From: Aeromicrobium sp.
GTDB lineage: Bacteria > Actinomycetota > Actinomycetes > Propionibacteriales > Nocardioidaceae
Direction of reading: 5' to 3'
DNA: 64,000 nucleotides
Assembly: GCF_023146395.1 (NCBI RefSeq)
Contig: NZ_JAGLCD010000008.1
Location: forward strand, 186,001 to 250,000
The translations under genes were made by a program, and so were the position numbers. The notes beneath the pieces are model-generated. The model made no database searches, was not told the DNA's origin, and saw only the letters and a list, made by a program, of their open reading frames with translations. Each line of letters begins with the position of its first letter. Position 1 is the stretch's first letter. Of the stretch, positions 1 to 7,970 are shown in pieces.

Positions 1-1009
1 GCACGGTCGCGGCGAGCGCGTCGGACGACCGGGTCCGTGCCGGACCTCGACCTGCGGCGACCGACCGCGGGACCGCGCGGCGGTGGGCCGTGCGCGCGAC
101 GACCGGGACCGGGAGATGGGTCGCGAGCACCGCACGACCGAGGCCACCGGGGACCCCGCGTCCGACCGCGACGACCGTGCCCGCGCTCTCGTGCACCGCT
201 CCGAGCAGCCGTCGCGCGGCGGCCACACCGCGCAGGTCCTCGGGCACCACGACGAGCGTGAGCTCGGCCGCGGCGAGGACGGACAGGGCCGAGGGGTGCC
301 GAGGGACGTCGATCACGACGAGGTCGGCGGCCCGGCGGGCCGCCGACACGACGCCGCGGGCGTCGGGCACCGCCGCCGACCCGTCGCGGGACCGGGTCAG
401 GTAGGAGACGCCCCGGTGACGCGGCAGGACCTCGACGAGAGCCCCGGCCGGCAGCCGGCCACCGCCGAGGTCGAGGGTGTCCCACCGGGCACCCTCCTCG
501 ACCTCGGCTCCGAGCACGAGGTCCAGACCCCCGCACGGGTCCAGGTCGCACAGCACGGTGCGCCAGGACCGGCGGGCGGACGCCAGGGCGAGCCCCGCAG
601 CGACCGTGGAGGCCCCCGCGCCTCCGACGGCACCCACCACGGCCAGCACGCAGGCCTCCGCACGACCTTCGAGCGCCGCGGCGAGCAGCTCCAGGGCCTC
701 GGCCTGCGCCTGCGCGTCGGGGCGGCAGACGAGCGCCGCCCCGAGTCGCACCGCGAGGCGCCACAGCTCGTCGTCGTGCCCGACCTCGGCGTCGACGAGC
801 AGGACGTGCGGACGACGCGCGACCTCGGCGTCGGCCAGCGAGCGCGCCATCGCGGCGTCGACGACGACGGCCGGGGCCTCGGCCCAGTGCCGCCGGGCCG
901 CGGCGACGCTGCCGACCGGCTCGGTGACCGCACCCAGGGCGGCGGCCCACCGCGCGGCCGCCTCTCGGGTGACGACGTCGGTGGCCGCGACGACGACTGC
1001 AGCATCCAT
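1..1009 (-). CDS. ssd: Ssd/CpaE-like MinD-family ATPase (septum-site/pilus-locus protein), 3' end cut by window
   Basis: The reverse strand is open from an ATG at 1009 to the window edge (336 codons, no stop). The product begins MDAAVVVAATDVVTREAA. About 115 residues in it has a deviant P-loop (VGAVGGAGASTVAAG, lacking the usual Lys-Thr pair), then LCDLDPCGGLDLVLGAE and LVVIDVPR, the arrangement of CpaE/Ssd proteins of the MinD/ParA superfamily. In actinobacteria this gene precedes the tad pilus genes (tadA, tadB, tadC) and is divergent from a HAD phosphatase, as here. Ssd has been linked to septum placement in mycobacteria; the tad context suggests pilus positioning instead, so the exact role is open. 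A possible -10-like GACGCT lies 6 nt before the start. Confidence 0.85.
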   Translation of the reverse strand, partial: MDAAVVVAATDVVTREAAARWAAALGAVTEPVGSVAAARRHWAEAPAVVVDAAMARSLADAEVARRPHVLLVDAEVGHDDELWRLAVRLGAALVCRPDAQAQAEALELLAAALEGRAEACVLAVVGAVGGAGASTVAAGLALASARRSWRTVLCDLDPCGGLDLVLGAEVEEGARWDTLDLGGGRLPAGALVEVLPRHRGVSYLTRSRDGSAAVPDARGVVSAARRAADLVVIDVPRHPSALSVLAAAELTLVVVPEDLRGVAAARRLLGAVHESAGTVVAVGRGVPGGLGRAVLATHLPVPVVARTAHRRAVPRSVAAGRGPARTRSSDALAATV

Positions 1010-1126
1010 GCCCCGAGCGTCCGGGATCCGCGGCCCGCCCGCGAGGCCCGTGTCGGCGCCTGTGGACGGCCGGCGCAGCCCCCTGACCTGGGGACGACGG
1101 TCGTCGCGGACCCCTATGCTGGGCCC

Positions 1127-1945
1127 ATGGAGCAGCCGGTCGACAGGCGAGGGGCCGCGTTCTTCGACCTCGACAAGACGATCATCGCGAAGTCGAGCAC
1201 CCTCGCGTTCAGCCGTCCGTTCTTCGCCGAGGGGCTGCTCAGCAGACGCACCGTCCTGCGCAGCGCCTACGCGCAGTTCATGTTCGCGGTCAGCGGCGCC
1301 GATCACGACCAGCTCGAGAAGATGCGGGCCTACCTGACCCAGATGGTGACCGGGTGGGAGGTCGCCACGGTCCGCCAGGCGGTCGCCGAGACCCTGCACT
1401 CGATCATCGAGCCGCTCGTGTACGACGAGGCCGTCGCCCTGATCGCCGAGCACCGCGCGGCGGGGCGCGACATCGTGATCGTCTCCGCCTCGGGCTCGGA
1501 GGTCGTCGAGCCGATCGGCGACCTCCTCGGCGCCGACGTCGTGGTCGCCACGACGCTCGTCGTGGAGGACGGCCGCTACACCGGGGAGATCGACCGCTAC
1601 GCGTACGGCCCGCACAAGGCGGAGGCGATGGTCGAGCTCGCCGACGAGCGGGGGTACGACCTGGCGGCGAGCTACGGCTACTCCGACTCCGCCACCGACG
1701 TGCCGATGCTCGAGGCGGTCGGGCACCCGTTCGCCGTGAATCCCGACAGGGCGCTGCGGCGCGCGGCCGAGGAGAACGGCTGGCCCGTCCTGGAGTTCCG
1801 GCGTCCCGTGGCGCTGACGTCGCCCCTGCGCCTCGACACCCCCGTGGGCAAGATCCTCGTCAGCGCGGCCGGTGTCGGTGCCCTCGCGGGCGCCGTGGTC
1901 GCGGCCGTGCTGGTGTCCGGGCGCCGCTCGCGCAGCTCGGCGTAG
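1127..1945 (+). CDS. HAD-IB family hydrolase (SerB-like phosphatase) with C-terminal membrane anchor
   Basis: 272 residues from ATG 1127. HAD motifs are all visible: FFDLDKTI near the N-terminus (nucleophile and acid Asp), IVSASGSEV (motif II Ser), YGPHKAEAM (motif III Lys) and GYSDSATDVPML (acidic motif IV). The C-terminus has one hydrophobic segment ending in a basic tail (GRRSRSSA), so the enzyme is probably tethered to the membrane with a cytoplasmic catalytic domain. The start is fixed by a TATGCT -10 box at 1115-1120, six nt before the ATG, which implies a leaderless mRNA; the reading frame stays open upstream but overlaps the divergent ssd gene. The homologue (Rv3661-type) is adjacent to ssd in many actinobacteria. 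Substrate unknown. Confidence 0.9.
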   Translation: MEQPVDRRGAAFFDLDKTIIAKSSTLAFSRPFFAEGLLSRRTVLRSAYAQFMFAVSGADHDQLEKMRAYLTQMVTGWEVATVRQAVAETLHSIIEPLVYDEAVALIAEHRAAGRDIVIVSASGSEVVEPIGDLLGADVVVATTLVVEDGRYTGEIDRYAYGPHKAEAMVELADERGYDLAASYGYSDSATDVPMLEAVGHPFAVNPDRALRRAAEENGWPVLEFRRPVALTSPLRLDTPVGKILVSAAGVGALAGAVVAAVLVSGRRSRSSA

Positions 1946-2000
1946 CCGGTCTCCCGGCGACGGTCGGGACGCTCGCGAAGAACCTCGGCCGGAGGGGTTG

Positions 2001-2016
2001 TGTGACCCAGGTCACG
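2001..2016. promoter_or_regulatory. Crp/GlxR-type palindrome
   Basis: TGTGACCCAGGTCACG matches the Crp/GlxR consensus (TGTGA-N6-TCACA) with one mismatch in the outer base. It lies in a 254-base gap (1946-2199) between convergent genes, where no promoter is expected; the rest of the gap contains nothing recognisable. In the inferred ancestral gene order a core gene would have followed here, so the site may be left over from a displaced promoter. Confidence 0.5.
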
Positions 2017-2199
2017 TAAGGCATGGTGGAGGCACGACAACTTCACAGCCGGCCCAGCAACACACGGCACCCACGCGGCGATCACCCGTCTCACAGGGCA
2101 GTCGCTCCCGGACGATCTGCGGACCTCACGGTCGCGGACCGGGACGACCATGACGCGACAGCACGCTTGGTACCCGGTCGAGCTGGACCCCCGACGGCG

Positions 2200-3597
2200 T
2201 CACCGCTCCCGAGCGGTGGCGCCGTCCTTCTGCGCCGAGGCCGTCGCCCCGACGGCGGCAGGAGGAGTGTCGACCGTCTCCTGGGCCGCACCGTCGACCT
2301 CAGGGTCCGCGTCGTCCTGGTCCCGCATCAGCGGCAGCAGGAACGGCAGCGCCAGGACGCACCACACGAAGCGGTCCCAGATGATCGTCGTGATCGCGCC
2401 GATCATGACGTAGCCGAAGCACGGCAGGATCAGGAGCAGGAATCGTCGGTCGACCGACAGGCAGCGCAGCAGCACCGAGGCGAGCATCGCGACGAAGAAG
2501 GCCAGACCGACGACGCCGACGGCCGCGACGATCTGCAGGTAGATGTTGTGGGCCGCGTAGATGTCGGCCAGACCCGCACCGATCACGGGGTGCGCCTCGA
2601 ACTGGGCTCGCGCGACGTCCGCGAGCATCCTGCGGTCCAGGTCGGAGTAGGACGCCGATCCCCCGCCGAGCAGACGGCCGAAGGCGTTGTCGGACGAGTT
2701 CTCCCCCGCGAGGATCGCCTGGGCTGCCACGAAGATCACCGGGAGGGAGAGGCCGAACAGGGTGACGGCCGTCAGGACGGACCGGCTCACGACGGGGTAC
2801 AGCAGCAGCATCGCGACGACGGCCAACAGGGCCGCGCGGCTGCCGCTCACCCAGACGCCGCCCGCGCAGAGCGTCGCGGCGCCGAGCGCCACGACGCCCC
2901 AGAAGCGTGGCATGACCTCCCAGAGCACGATCGCGACGCCGATGGCGAGCATCGCGCACAGGCCCATGATGTTGGGGTGGGTGGAGAAGCCGATCCGGCG
3001 GCCGCCGTCACCCACGCCCTGCGTGAACGAGGCGAGGAAGTTGGCCACGTTGCCCAGGAGGTAGGCCCAGGAGAACACGACGACCATGGATGCGCCGGGT
3101 CGCCAGATCATGAAGGCGATCGGCAGCAGCATCGCGCCGATCACGAGCCGCAGGACGCTGTTGAGGCTCGCCAGCGGCTCGTCCGACAAGACCGAGGTGA
3201 GGATCGCGGTGAGGCTCAGCCCCGTCACGGCCGCCACGAACCAGGGGTCGAGCGACCACCGTCGTCCCAGCACGACGGGCATGAGGCAGCCGACGCCGAC
3301 CAGCAGCAGGACGTCGGACAGCGAGACGAACGAGACCGCCGCGACCGGTCGCAGGTTGTCCATCGGCGAGAGCGCCACACCGATCGCGAGGGCGCCGATC
3401 GCCGTGCCCTCGAATCCGACGACCCCGATCGACGTGACACCGGCGACCAGGGCGATCGCCGCGACACCTCCGACGACCGACGAGGTCGCGAGGGGCACCA
3501 GGACCAGGAGCGAGACCGCCATCACGGCGGCCGGCAGGAGCCAGCCACCCCAGCGCATCAGCGTGACGCGCGCCTGGCCGACCTCGATCCGCATCAT
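2200..3597 (-). CDS. O-antigen ligase/Wzy-like polysaccharide polymerase
   Basis: 465 residues with about ten to twelve hydrophobic segments. The central part carries GFSTHPNIMG and VSGSRAALLAV, and the C-terminal part carries GAGLADIYAAHNIYLQ, all typical of the O-antigen ligase/Wzy family, with a large extracytoplasmic loop in between. The last 50 residues form a hydrophilic Ala/Asp-rich tail. The gene begins ATG-ATG 9 nt after the stop of the tyrosine autokinase, so both are probably one transcript from the promoter near 5090. Role inferred: polymerisation of flipped repeat units outside the membrane. Ligase and polymerase activities cannot be separated by sequence. Confidence 0.85.
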   Translation of the reverse strand: MMRIEVGQARVTLMRWGGWLLPAAVMAVSLLVLVPLATSSVVGGVAAIALVAGVTSIGVVGFEGTAIGALAIGVALSPMDNLRPVAAVSFVSLSDVLLLVGVGCLMPVVLGRRWSLDPWFVAAVTGLSLTAILTSVLSDEPLASLNSVLRLVIGAMLLPIAFMIWRPGASMVVVFSWAYLLGNVANFLASFTQGVGDGGRRIGFSTHPNIMGLCAMLAIGVAIVLWEVMPRFWGVVALGAATLCAGGVWVSGSRAALLAVVAMLLLYPVVSRSVLTAVTLFGLSLPVIFVAAQAILAGENSSDNAFGRLLGGGSASYSDLDRRMLADVARAQFEAHPVIGAGLADIYAAHNIYLQIVAAVGVVGLAFFVAMLASVLLRCLSVDRRFLLLILPCFGYVMIGAITTIIWDRFVWCVLALPFLLPLMRDQDDADPEVDGAAQETVDTPPAAVGATASAQKDGATARER

Positions 3598-3606
3598 GGG
3601 CTGACC

Positions 3607-5043
3607 TCAGCGCGAGGCACGCCGGCCGGTGCTCTCGCGCTTGGTCTCCTTCGCCAGCGCTCGGGCCGCCTTGCGGTCGCCCTTGGTGTCCTCGGTGGTC
3701 CCGTAGCCGTAGCCGTACCCGTAGCCGTAGCCGTAGGTGTCGCCCGACCGGCGCGGGGTGCGGTTGAGGACCGTGCCGATGAGCCGGCCGCCGACTCCCT
3801 GGAGGCGCGTGATCGCCAGGCGCAGCTGCTCGCGGGTCGTGCTTCCGTACCGCGTCAGGAGCAGGGCGCCGTCGACCTCCGTGACGAGGATCGACGCGTC
3901 GGCGACGGGCAGCATCGGCGGGGCGTCGATGATGACGAGGTCGAACATCGCGGTCGCGTCCCGGATCAGCTGGCGCATCGCGTGCGTGCCGAGGAGCTCG
4001 GCCGGGTTGGGCGGACGCGGGCCCGTGCCGAGGAAGCTGATGCCGTTGGAGTGCGGCTGGATGGCGCCCTCGAGCGACGTGCGGCCGAGCAGGACCGACA
4101 CGACCCCGACCGAGTTCTCCAGTCCGAGGCGCGTGGCGACGTTGGGGTTGCGCATGTCGGCGTCGATCAGCAGCACCGACTTGCCGACCTGCACCATCGA
4201 GAGGGCGAGATTCGTGGCGACCAGGGTCTTGCCCTCGTTCGGCACCGCGCTCGAGACGAGGATCGAGCCGACCGCGTCGTCGAGACTCGCGAACTGCAGG
4301 TTGGTGCGCAGCACGCGGAACGCCTCCGCGAGCGAGACGTCGGTGTCGCTGGCCATGGGGTTCTTCTTGACGTTCGGCTCGAACGGCAGGGTGGCCAGGG
4401 CCGGCGTGCCGGTGATCCGCTCGATGTCGTCGCGCGACTTCACGGTGCGGTCCAGGAGCTGGCGCAGCAGGGCGCCGGCGATCGCGAGGAACAGACTGAC
4501 GAGGACCCCGAGCGCGATGCTGAGCGGGATGTTCGGGGCGACCGGCTTGTCGCTGAAGCTCGGATCGGTCGCGACCCGGGCCGTGATGGCCGCGGCCTCG
4601 GTGCCGGAGGCCGGCTGCTCGAGCCGCTTGACGAGCTCGACGAGCTGCGCGGCCTCCTCCCCGGCGATCTCCTGGGCGAGCTCGGGGGTGTCGGCCCGGA
4701 CACTGATGTCGATCGTCTGGGTCGAGGTGACGACGTCGGCGGAGATCTTGCCGCTGAGCTGCTGGAACGTCATGTCGAGATCGAGCTCGTCGATCACGTT
4801 CTGGAGGATCGACGGGTCCTTCGCCAGGTCGGCGTAGGAGGCGACGCGCTGGGTCACGAGGAACGACGCGGCGTACTCGGCCTGACCGCCGGTCGGGGTC
4901 GAGACGAACAGCTTGACGCTCGACCCGTACTGCGGGGTCATCGTCAGCACGATGGCGACGGTGGCGATCGTGCCGGCCAGGAACGTCAGGACGCTGAAGC
5001 GCCATCGTGTCCGCAACGCGGTGAGGAACTGCCGCAGATCCAC
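3607..5043 (-). CDS. Wzc/CapAB-like chain-length regulator and tyrosine autokinase (BY-kinase)
   Basis: 478 residues, GTG start with GAAGG about 8 nt upstream. Wzz-type domain with transmembrane helices near residues 16-35 and 173-193, then a BY-kinase domain: Walker A SSAVPNEGKT (264-273), Walker A' LLIDADMRNP (291-300), Walker B LVIIDAPPML (369-378). The tail contains six consecutive Tyr-Gly pairs (437-448), the expected autophosphorylation cluster but unusually regular. Such proteins cycle between phosphorylated and free states to control polymer length and export. The TAGACT box at 5088-5093 on the reverse strand is a likely -10. The downstream polymerase gene starts 9 nt after its stop. 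Confidence 0.93.
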   Translation of the reverse strand: MDLRQFLTALRTRWRFSVLTFLAGTIATVAIVLTMTPQYGSSVKLFVSTPTGGQAEYAASFLVTQRVASYADLAKDPSILQNVIDELDLDMTFQQLSGKISADVVTSTQTIDISVRADTPELAQEIAGEEAAQLVELVKRLEQPASGTEAAAITARVATDPSFSDKPVAPNIPLSIALGVLVSLFLAIAGALLRQLLDRTVKSRDDIERITGTPALATLPFEPNVKKNPMASDTDVSLAEAFRVLRTNLQFASLDDAVGSILVSSAVPNEGKTLVATNLALSMVQVGKSVLLIDADMRNPNVATRLGLENSVGVVSVLLGRTSLEGAIQPHSNGISFLGTGPRPPNPAELLGTHAMRQLIRDATAMFDLVIIDAPPMLPVADASILVTEVDGALLLTRYGSTTREQLRLAITRLQGVGGRLIGTVLNRTPRRSGDTYGYGYGYGYGYGTTEDTKGDRKAARALAKETKRESTGRRASR

Positions 5044-5087
5044 CAGTCAACCCTTCGTCATGCCGCCGAGCCGGTCGGGCACGGGAG

Positions 5088-5167
5088 AGTCTATGCGAAC
5101 GCATGTCGATGACCGTGCAGCTGACTCGCGAGAAGCACGACCACGGCGTCATCGGCGCGACTAGACT
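5088..5167. promoter_or_regulatory. Divergent promoter region of the polysaccharide locus
   Basis: Two TAGACT hexamers face away from each other: 5088-5093 on the reverse strand (toward the tyrosine autokinase) and 5162-5167 on the forward strand (toward the epimerase at 5209). Both resemble actinobacterial housekeeping -10 boxes (TAnnnT). The forward transcript would have a leader of about 35 nt with GGAAGG at 5192-5197. Confidence 0.5.
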
Positions 5168-5208
5168 CGCGCTGTTCCCTTGCATCCCACCGGAAGGCCT
5201 TTTCACCC

Positions 5209-6174
5209 ATGACCATCGTCGTCACCGGAGCCGGTGGTTTCATCGGCGGACACCTCGTCGCCGACCTGCTCTCCCAGGGCAAGACGGTGCGTGCCGTCGA
5301 CGTCAAGCCGCAGGACGAGTGGTACCAGGTCCACGACGGCGCCGAGAGCATCGTGGGCGACTGTTCCGACGCCGGCCAGGCCCGTGCCTTTGCCGAGGGG
5401 AGCGAGGAGATCTACAACCTCGCGGCCGACATGGGCGGCATGGGGTTCATCGAGAACAACAAGGCCGAGTGCATGCTCTCGGTCCTCACCAGCACCAACA
5501 TGCTGGTGGCGGCGCGCGAGGCCGGAACCCGACGCTTCTTCTACAGCAGCTCGGCGTGCGTCTACGCCGGCGACAAGCAGACCGACCCGAACGTCACGGC
5601 CCTCAAGGAGGAGGACGCCTACCCGGGCGATCCCGAGGACGGCTACGGCTGGGAGAAGCTCTTCAGCGAGCGCATGGCCCGCCACTTCCGCGAGGACTTC
5701 GGCCTCGAGACCCGGGTCGCGCGGTACCACAACGTCTACGGGCCGGAGGGCACGTTCGAGGGTGGCCGCGAGAAGGCTCCCGCCGCCCTGTCGCGCAAGA
5801 TGGCCTGGGCCAAGCTCACGGGCGAGCACACGATCGACATCTGGGGCGACGGCGAGCAGAGCCGCTCCTTCATGTACATCGACGACTGCGTCCGCGGCTC
5901 GCAGGAGATCCTCGCGGGCGACAACGTCGAGCCGGTCAACCTCGGCTCGGCCGAGCTCGTGACGATCAACCAGATGGTCGACATCCTGGAGGACATCGCC
6001 GGCATCAAGCTCGAGCGGACCTACCAGCTCGACGCGCCCCAGGGGGTGCGCGGCCGCAACAGCGACAACACGATGTTCCGCGAGATCTACGGCTGGGAGC
6101 CCTCGATCACGCTGCGCGACGGCCTCGAGAAGACGTACGGCTGGATCTACGACATCCTCGCCCAGCGCGTCTGA
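5209..6174 (+). CDS. NAD-dependent epimerase, GDP-mannose 3,5-epimerase-like
   Basis: 321 residues, ATG preceded by GGAAGG. Extended SDR: Rossmann motif GAGGFIGG (7-14), SSSACVYAG around 114-122, catalytic YGWEK (Tyr147, Lys151). The segments MGGMGFIENN (about 76-85) and RYHNVYGPEGTFEGGREK are hallmarks of plant-type GDP-mannose 3,5-epimerases, which give GDP-L-galactose or GDP-L-gulose. Bacterial relatives are common in polysaccharide loci, where the substrate may differ. It probably supplies an activated sugar to the glycosyltransferases here. The gene is monocistronic and convergent with the Fic-like gene. Confidence 0.85.
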   Translation: MTIVVTGAGGFIGGHLVADLLSQGKTVRAVDVKPQDEWYQVHDGAESIVGDCSDAGQARAFAEGSEEIYNLAADMGGMGFIENNKAECMLSVLTSTNMLVAAREAGTRRFFYSSSACVYAGDKQTDPNVTALKEEDAYPGDPEDGYGWEKLFSERMARHFREDFGLETRVARYHNVYGPEGTFEGGREKAPAALSRKMAWAKLTGEHTIDIWGDGEQSRSFMYIDDCVRGSQEILAGDNVEPVNLGSAELVTINQMVDILEDIAGIKLERTYQLDAPQGVRGRNSDNTMFREIYGWEPSITLRDGLEKTYGWIYDILAQRV

Positions 6175-6250
6175 CGCACCCGCTCCACCCACGCTGCGCC
6201 CGTCCGGGCTTCCCCGGGCGGGCGCAGCCTCGTCCCCGGGATCCCCCGTG

Positions 6251-6380
6251 GGCGGTGAGACAATCGCCTATCGCCACGTCGGGCGGTGAGACAGTCGCCT
6301 ATCGCCGAGGCCAGCGGTGAGACAAGCGTCTGTCAGCGGTCGCGAAAGGCGACTCACGCACCGCTCGGGCGAGCTGACCG
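6251..6380. repeat. Direct plus inverted repeats with GGCGGTGAG core
   Basis: Two 25-nt direct copies (6251-6275 and 6282-6306) differ at one base and begin GGCGGTGAGACA. A third, diverged copy starts near 6312. They are followed by inverted, diverged copies near 6347-6364 and 6370-6382. The array fills the gap between two convergent genes. The same GGCGGTGAG core recurs near 31.78 and 43.72 kb. Confidence 0.75.
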
Positions 6381-6387
6381 CCCACGC

Positions 6388-7125
6388 TCAGCGACGGCCG
6401 CGGGCCACGGGCGAGGCCTCGACCGCCCGGGTGAACGACTGGGCCGAGTACTGCAGCCACTGCTGGGTGCCGGCGGCGGTCGCGGAGGCGTAGGCCTCGA
6501 GCGCGCTGCGGTAGCCGTCAGGCTCGGCGGCGTGACCGGCCTCGGGCACCGTCACGGAGGCCGGGTCGACGCCCGTGACGACCATGACGAGGCGCTCGGC
6601 GGCGCGCGCGACCACCCCGTTGTGCGTCCCGAACGCCCCCGCCGTGACGATCTCGGCGTGCACGAGGGCCGCGATCACGAGGCCAGGAGCCGCCGTCGGG
6701 CGCCGCAGGGCCTGCGCGAGGTTGCCGAGGCGCTCGACCCCGGCCGGGTTGACCGGGCGGCCCGCGTCGCCCGCGCCGAGGGTCGCGAGGCTGTGCATGC
6801 GGGCCAGGGCCTGCACCGGCGCCCGGGTCCACGTCGGCACGAGCGACAAGAGCTCGCCCGACAGGCGCAGGGCCCCGCGGGCGGTCGGATCGCCCTGCCC
6901 GTCGGCCAGCTCGTCGGCCGTGACGGGCGACCCCTCGAGCGTCGAGCTGGCCGACGCGCCGAGCAGCAGCGAGCCGGCAGTGTCCTCCGGCGTCGTCCGT
7001 CGCAGGCCCCGGTCCCGCAGGACCATGTCGATCCCGTCGCGGGTGCTGGCGTAGAGCGAGGGCAGTCCCTCGAGGGCGGCGGCGGACCCGAACGGGTCGA
7101 CGCGCGAAGACTCAGGTCCTGACAC
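6388..7125 (-). CDS. Fic-like (degenerate) conserved actinobacterial protein
   Basis: 245 residues from GTG 7125. The start is chosen because TACGCT (7133-7138, reverse strand) sits 7 nt upstream, the leaderless arrangement seen at many genes here. Residues 60-65 (SSTLEG) fit the Fic inhibitory motif (S/T)xxxE(G/N). Later, GAFGTHNGVVARAAERL aligns with the Fic core HPFxxGNGR, but the catalytic His and second Arg are not conserved, so AMP transfer is doubtful. Homologues, often annotated as oxidoreductase, lie next to ssd and the HAD gene in streptomycetes and mycobacteria (Rv3662c position). It is therefore probably a core gene that now sits inside the polysaccharide locus. Divergent from the methyltransferase-like gene at 7175. 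Confidence 0.7.
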   Translation of the reverse strand: MSGPESSRVDPFGSAAALEGLPSLYASTRDGIDMVLRDRGLRRTTPEDTAGSLLLGASASSTLEGSPVTADELADGQGDPTARGALRLSGELLSLVPTWTRAPVQALARMHSLATLGAGDAGRPVNPAGVERLGNLAQALRRPTAAPGLVIAALVHAEIVTAGAFGTHNGVVARAAERLVMVVTGVDPASVTVPEAGHAAEPDGYRSALEAYASATAAGTQQWLQYSAQSFTRAVEASPVARGRR

Positions 7126-7174
7126 GCCCCGCAGCGTACCCCTCCACGACGGGTGGGCCTGTACCGTCCGGAGG

Positions 7175-7894
7175 GTGGGTGAGGCAGTCAACCGTCGCAG
7201 CGCCGTCGGCCACGACGACGCGTCGGCCCGCATGGCCAAGTGGCTGGCGGGCGATCGTCTGGCGTGCGTCCTGCATCTGGGCGACAGCACGATCGCCTAC
7301 CACCTGGCCGACCAGGGCCACGAGGTCGTCGTCGCCGGCGACGACGTCCGCGGTCGCCGGCACCCCGAGGTCCAGTACGTCCGCGCCGCGGGCGACCGGC
7401 TGCCCTTCGCGGGGAGCTCCTTCGACGCCGTCGTGGCCCCGCACCTGCGCGAGTCGCCCACGGCCCTGGCGGACGTCGCCCGGGTCCTGCGTCCCGGCGG
7501 CGTCGTCTCCACGGTCGAGCGCACCCACGACGAGTCGCTGCCCTGGGTCCGGCGCCTGCGCGACATCGTCGGCCGTCGCACCCGGTCCGACCCTCCCGTC
7601 GTCGACACCCTCGGCGCCACCGGCCTCTTCGGCGACGTCGAGTCCACCGATCTGGCTCAGTGGCAGACGCTCGACCTCGCGGGCCTGCTGCAGTTCGCGT
7701 CCGAGATCGGCACGCAGCCGATCAGCGAGACCACGCTGGCCCGGGTGCGCGAGGCCTTCAGCGAGGTCACGCCGCACACCGGGCACCTGCGCCTGCGGCA
7801 CATGACCCGCTGCCTGCGCGCCACGGTGGTCAAGGTCGAGGAGCCCACGCCGGAGCCGCCGCCGGCCGAGACGCTGCTGTTCGACCTGCGCTGA
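7175..7894 (+). CDS. Class I SAM-dependent methyltransferase-like protein
   Basis: 239 residues from GTG 7175, with TACCGT at 7162-7167 seven nt upstream (leaderless). The Rossmann part is abbreviated: VLHLGDSTIAYHLADQGHEV replaces a normal GxGxG motif I. RLPFAGSSFDAVVAPH and RVLRPGGVV match motifs IV-V of the Methyltransf_11 family. The Gly-poor motif I makes catalytic competence uncertain. It pairs with the divergent Fic-like gene and may belong to the core neighbourhood rather than the polysaccharide pathway. Confidence 0.65.
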   Translation: MGEAVNRRSAVGHDDASARMAKWLAGDRLACVLHLGDSTIAYHLADQGHEVVVAGDDVRGRRHPEVQYVRAAGDRLPFAGSSFDAVVAPHLRESPTALADVARVLRPGGVVSTVERTHDESLPWVRRLRDIVGRRTRSDPPVVDTLGATGLFGDVESTDLAQWQTLDLAGLLQFASEIGTQPISETTLARVREAFSEVTPHTGHLRLRHMTRCLRATVVKVEEPTPEPPPAETLLFDLR

Positions 7895-7970
7895 GGCAGG
7901 CCCCTGCTGGACTGGCGGTGCGCCAGCAACCCTCAGACCTGCTCACGCAGGTTGCCGACCCACCGCTCCC

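Noticed and set aside
397-1005. Reverse ORF starting at ATG 1005
   Set aside because: Out of frame with the Ssd product, which starts four bases upstream at 1009 and shows clear ATPase motifs; the 1005 frame is Arg/Ser/Pro-rich shadow sequence.
83-1126. Long N-terminal extension of the HAD phosphatase
   Set aside because: The extension is antisense to ssd and lacks any domain; a TATGCT box six nt before ATG 1127 fixes the start.
2023-5112. Forward ORF of more than 1,000 codons
   Set aside because: It lies opposite the polymerase and tyrosine autokinase genes, has low-complexity Arg/Asp/Gly-rich sequence and no domain; long antisense frames are expected at this GC content.
6251-6382. CRISPR array
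   Set aside because: Only two or three degenerate copies with inverted relatives, unit spacing too short for spacers, and no cas genes anywhere in the window.
7895-7970. Terminator between the methyltransferase-like and GT61 genes
   Set aside because: Only a five-base stem (GCTGG/CCAGC) with a long loop is present.
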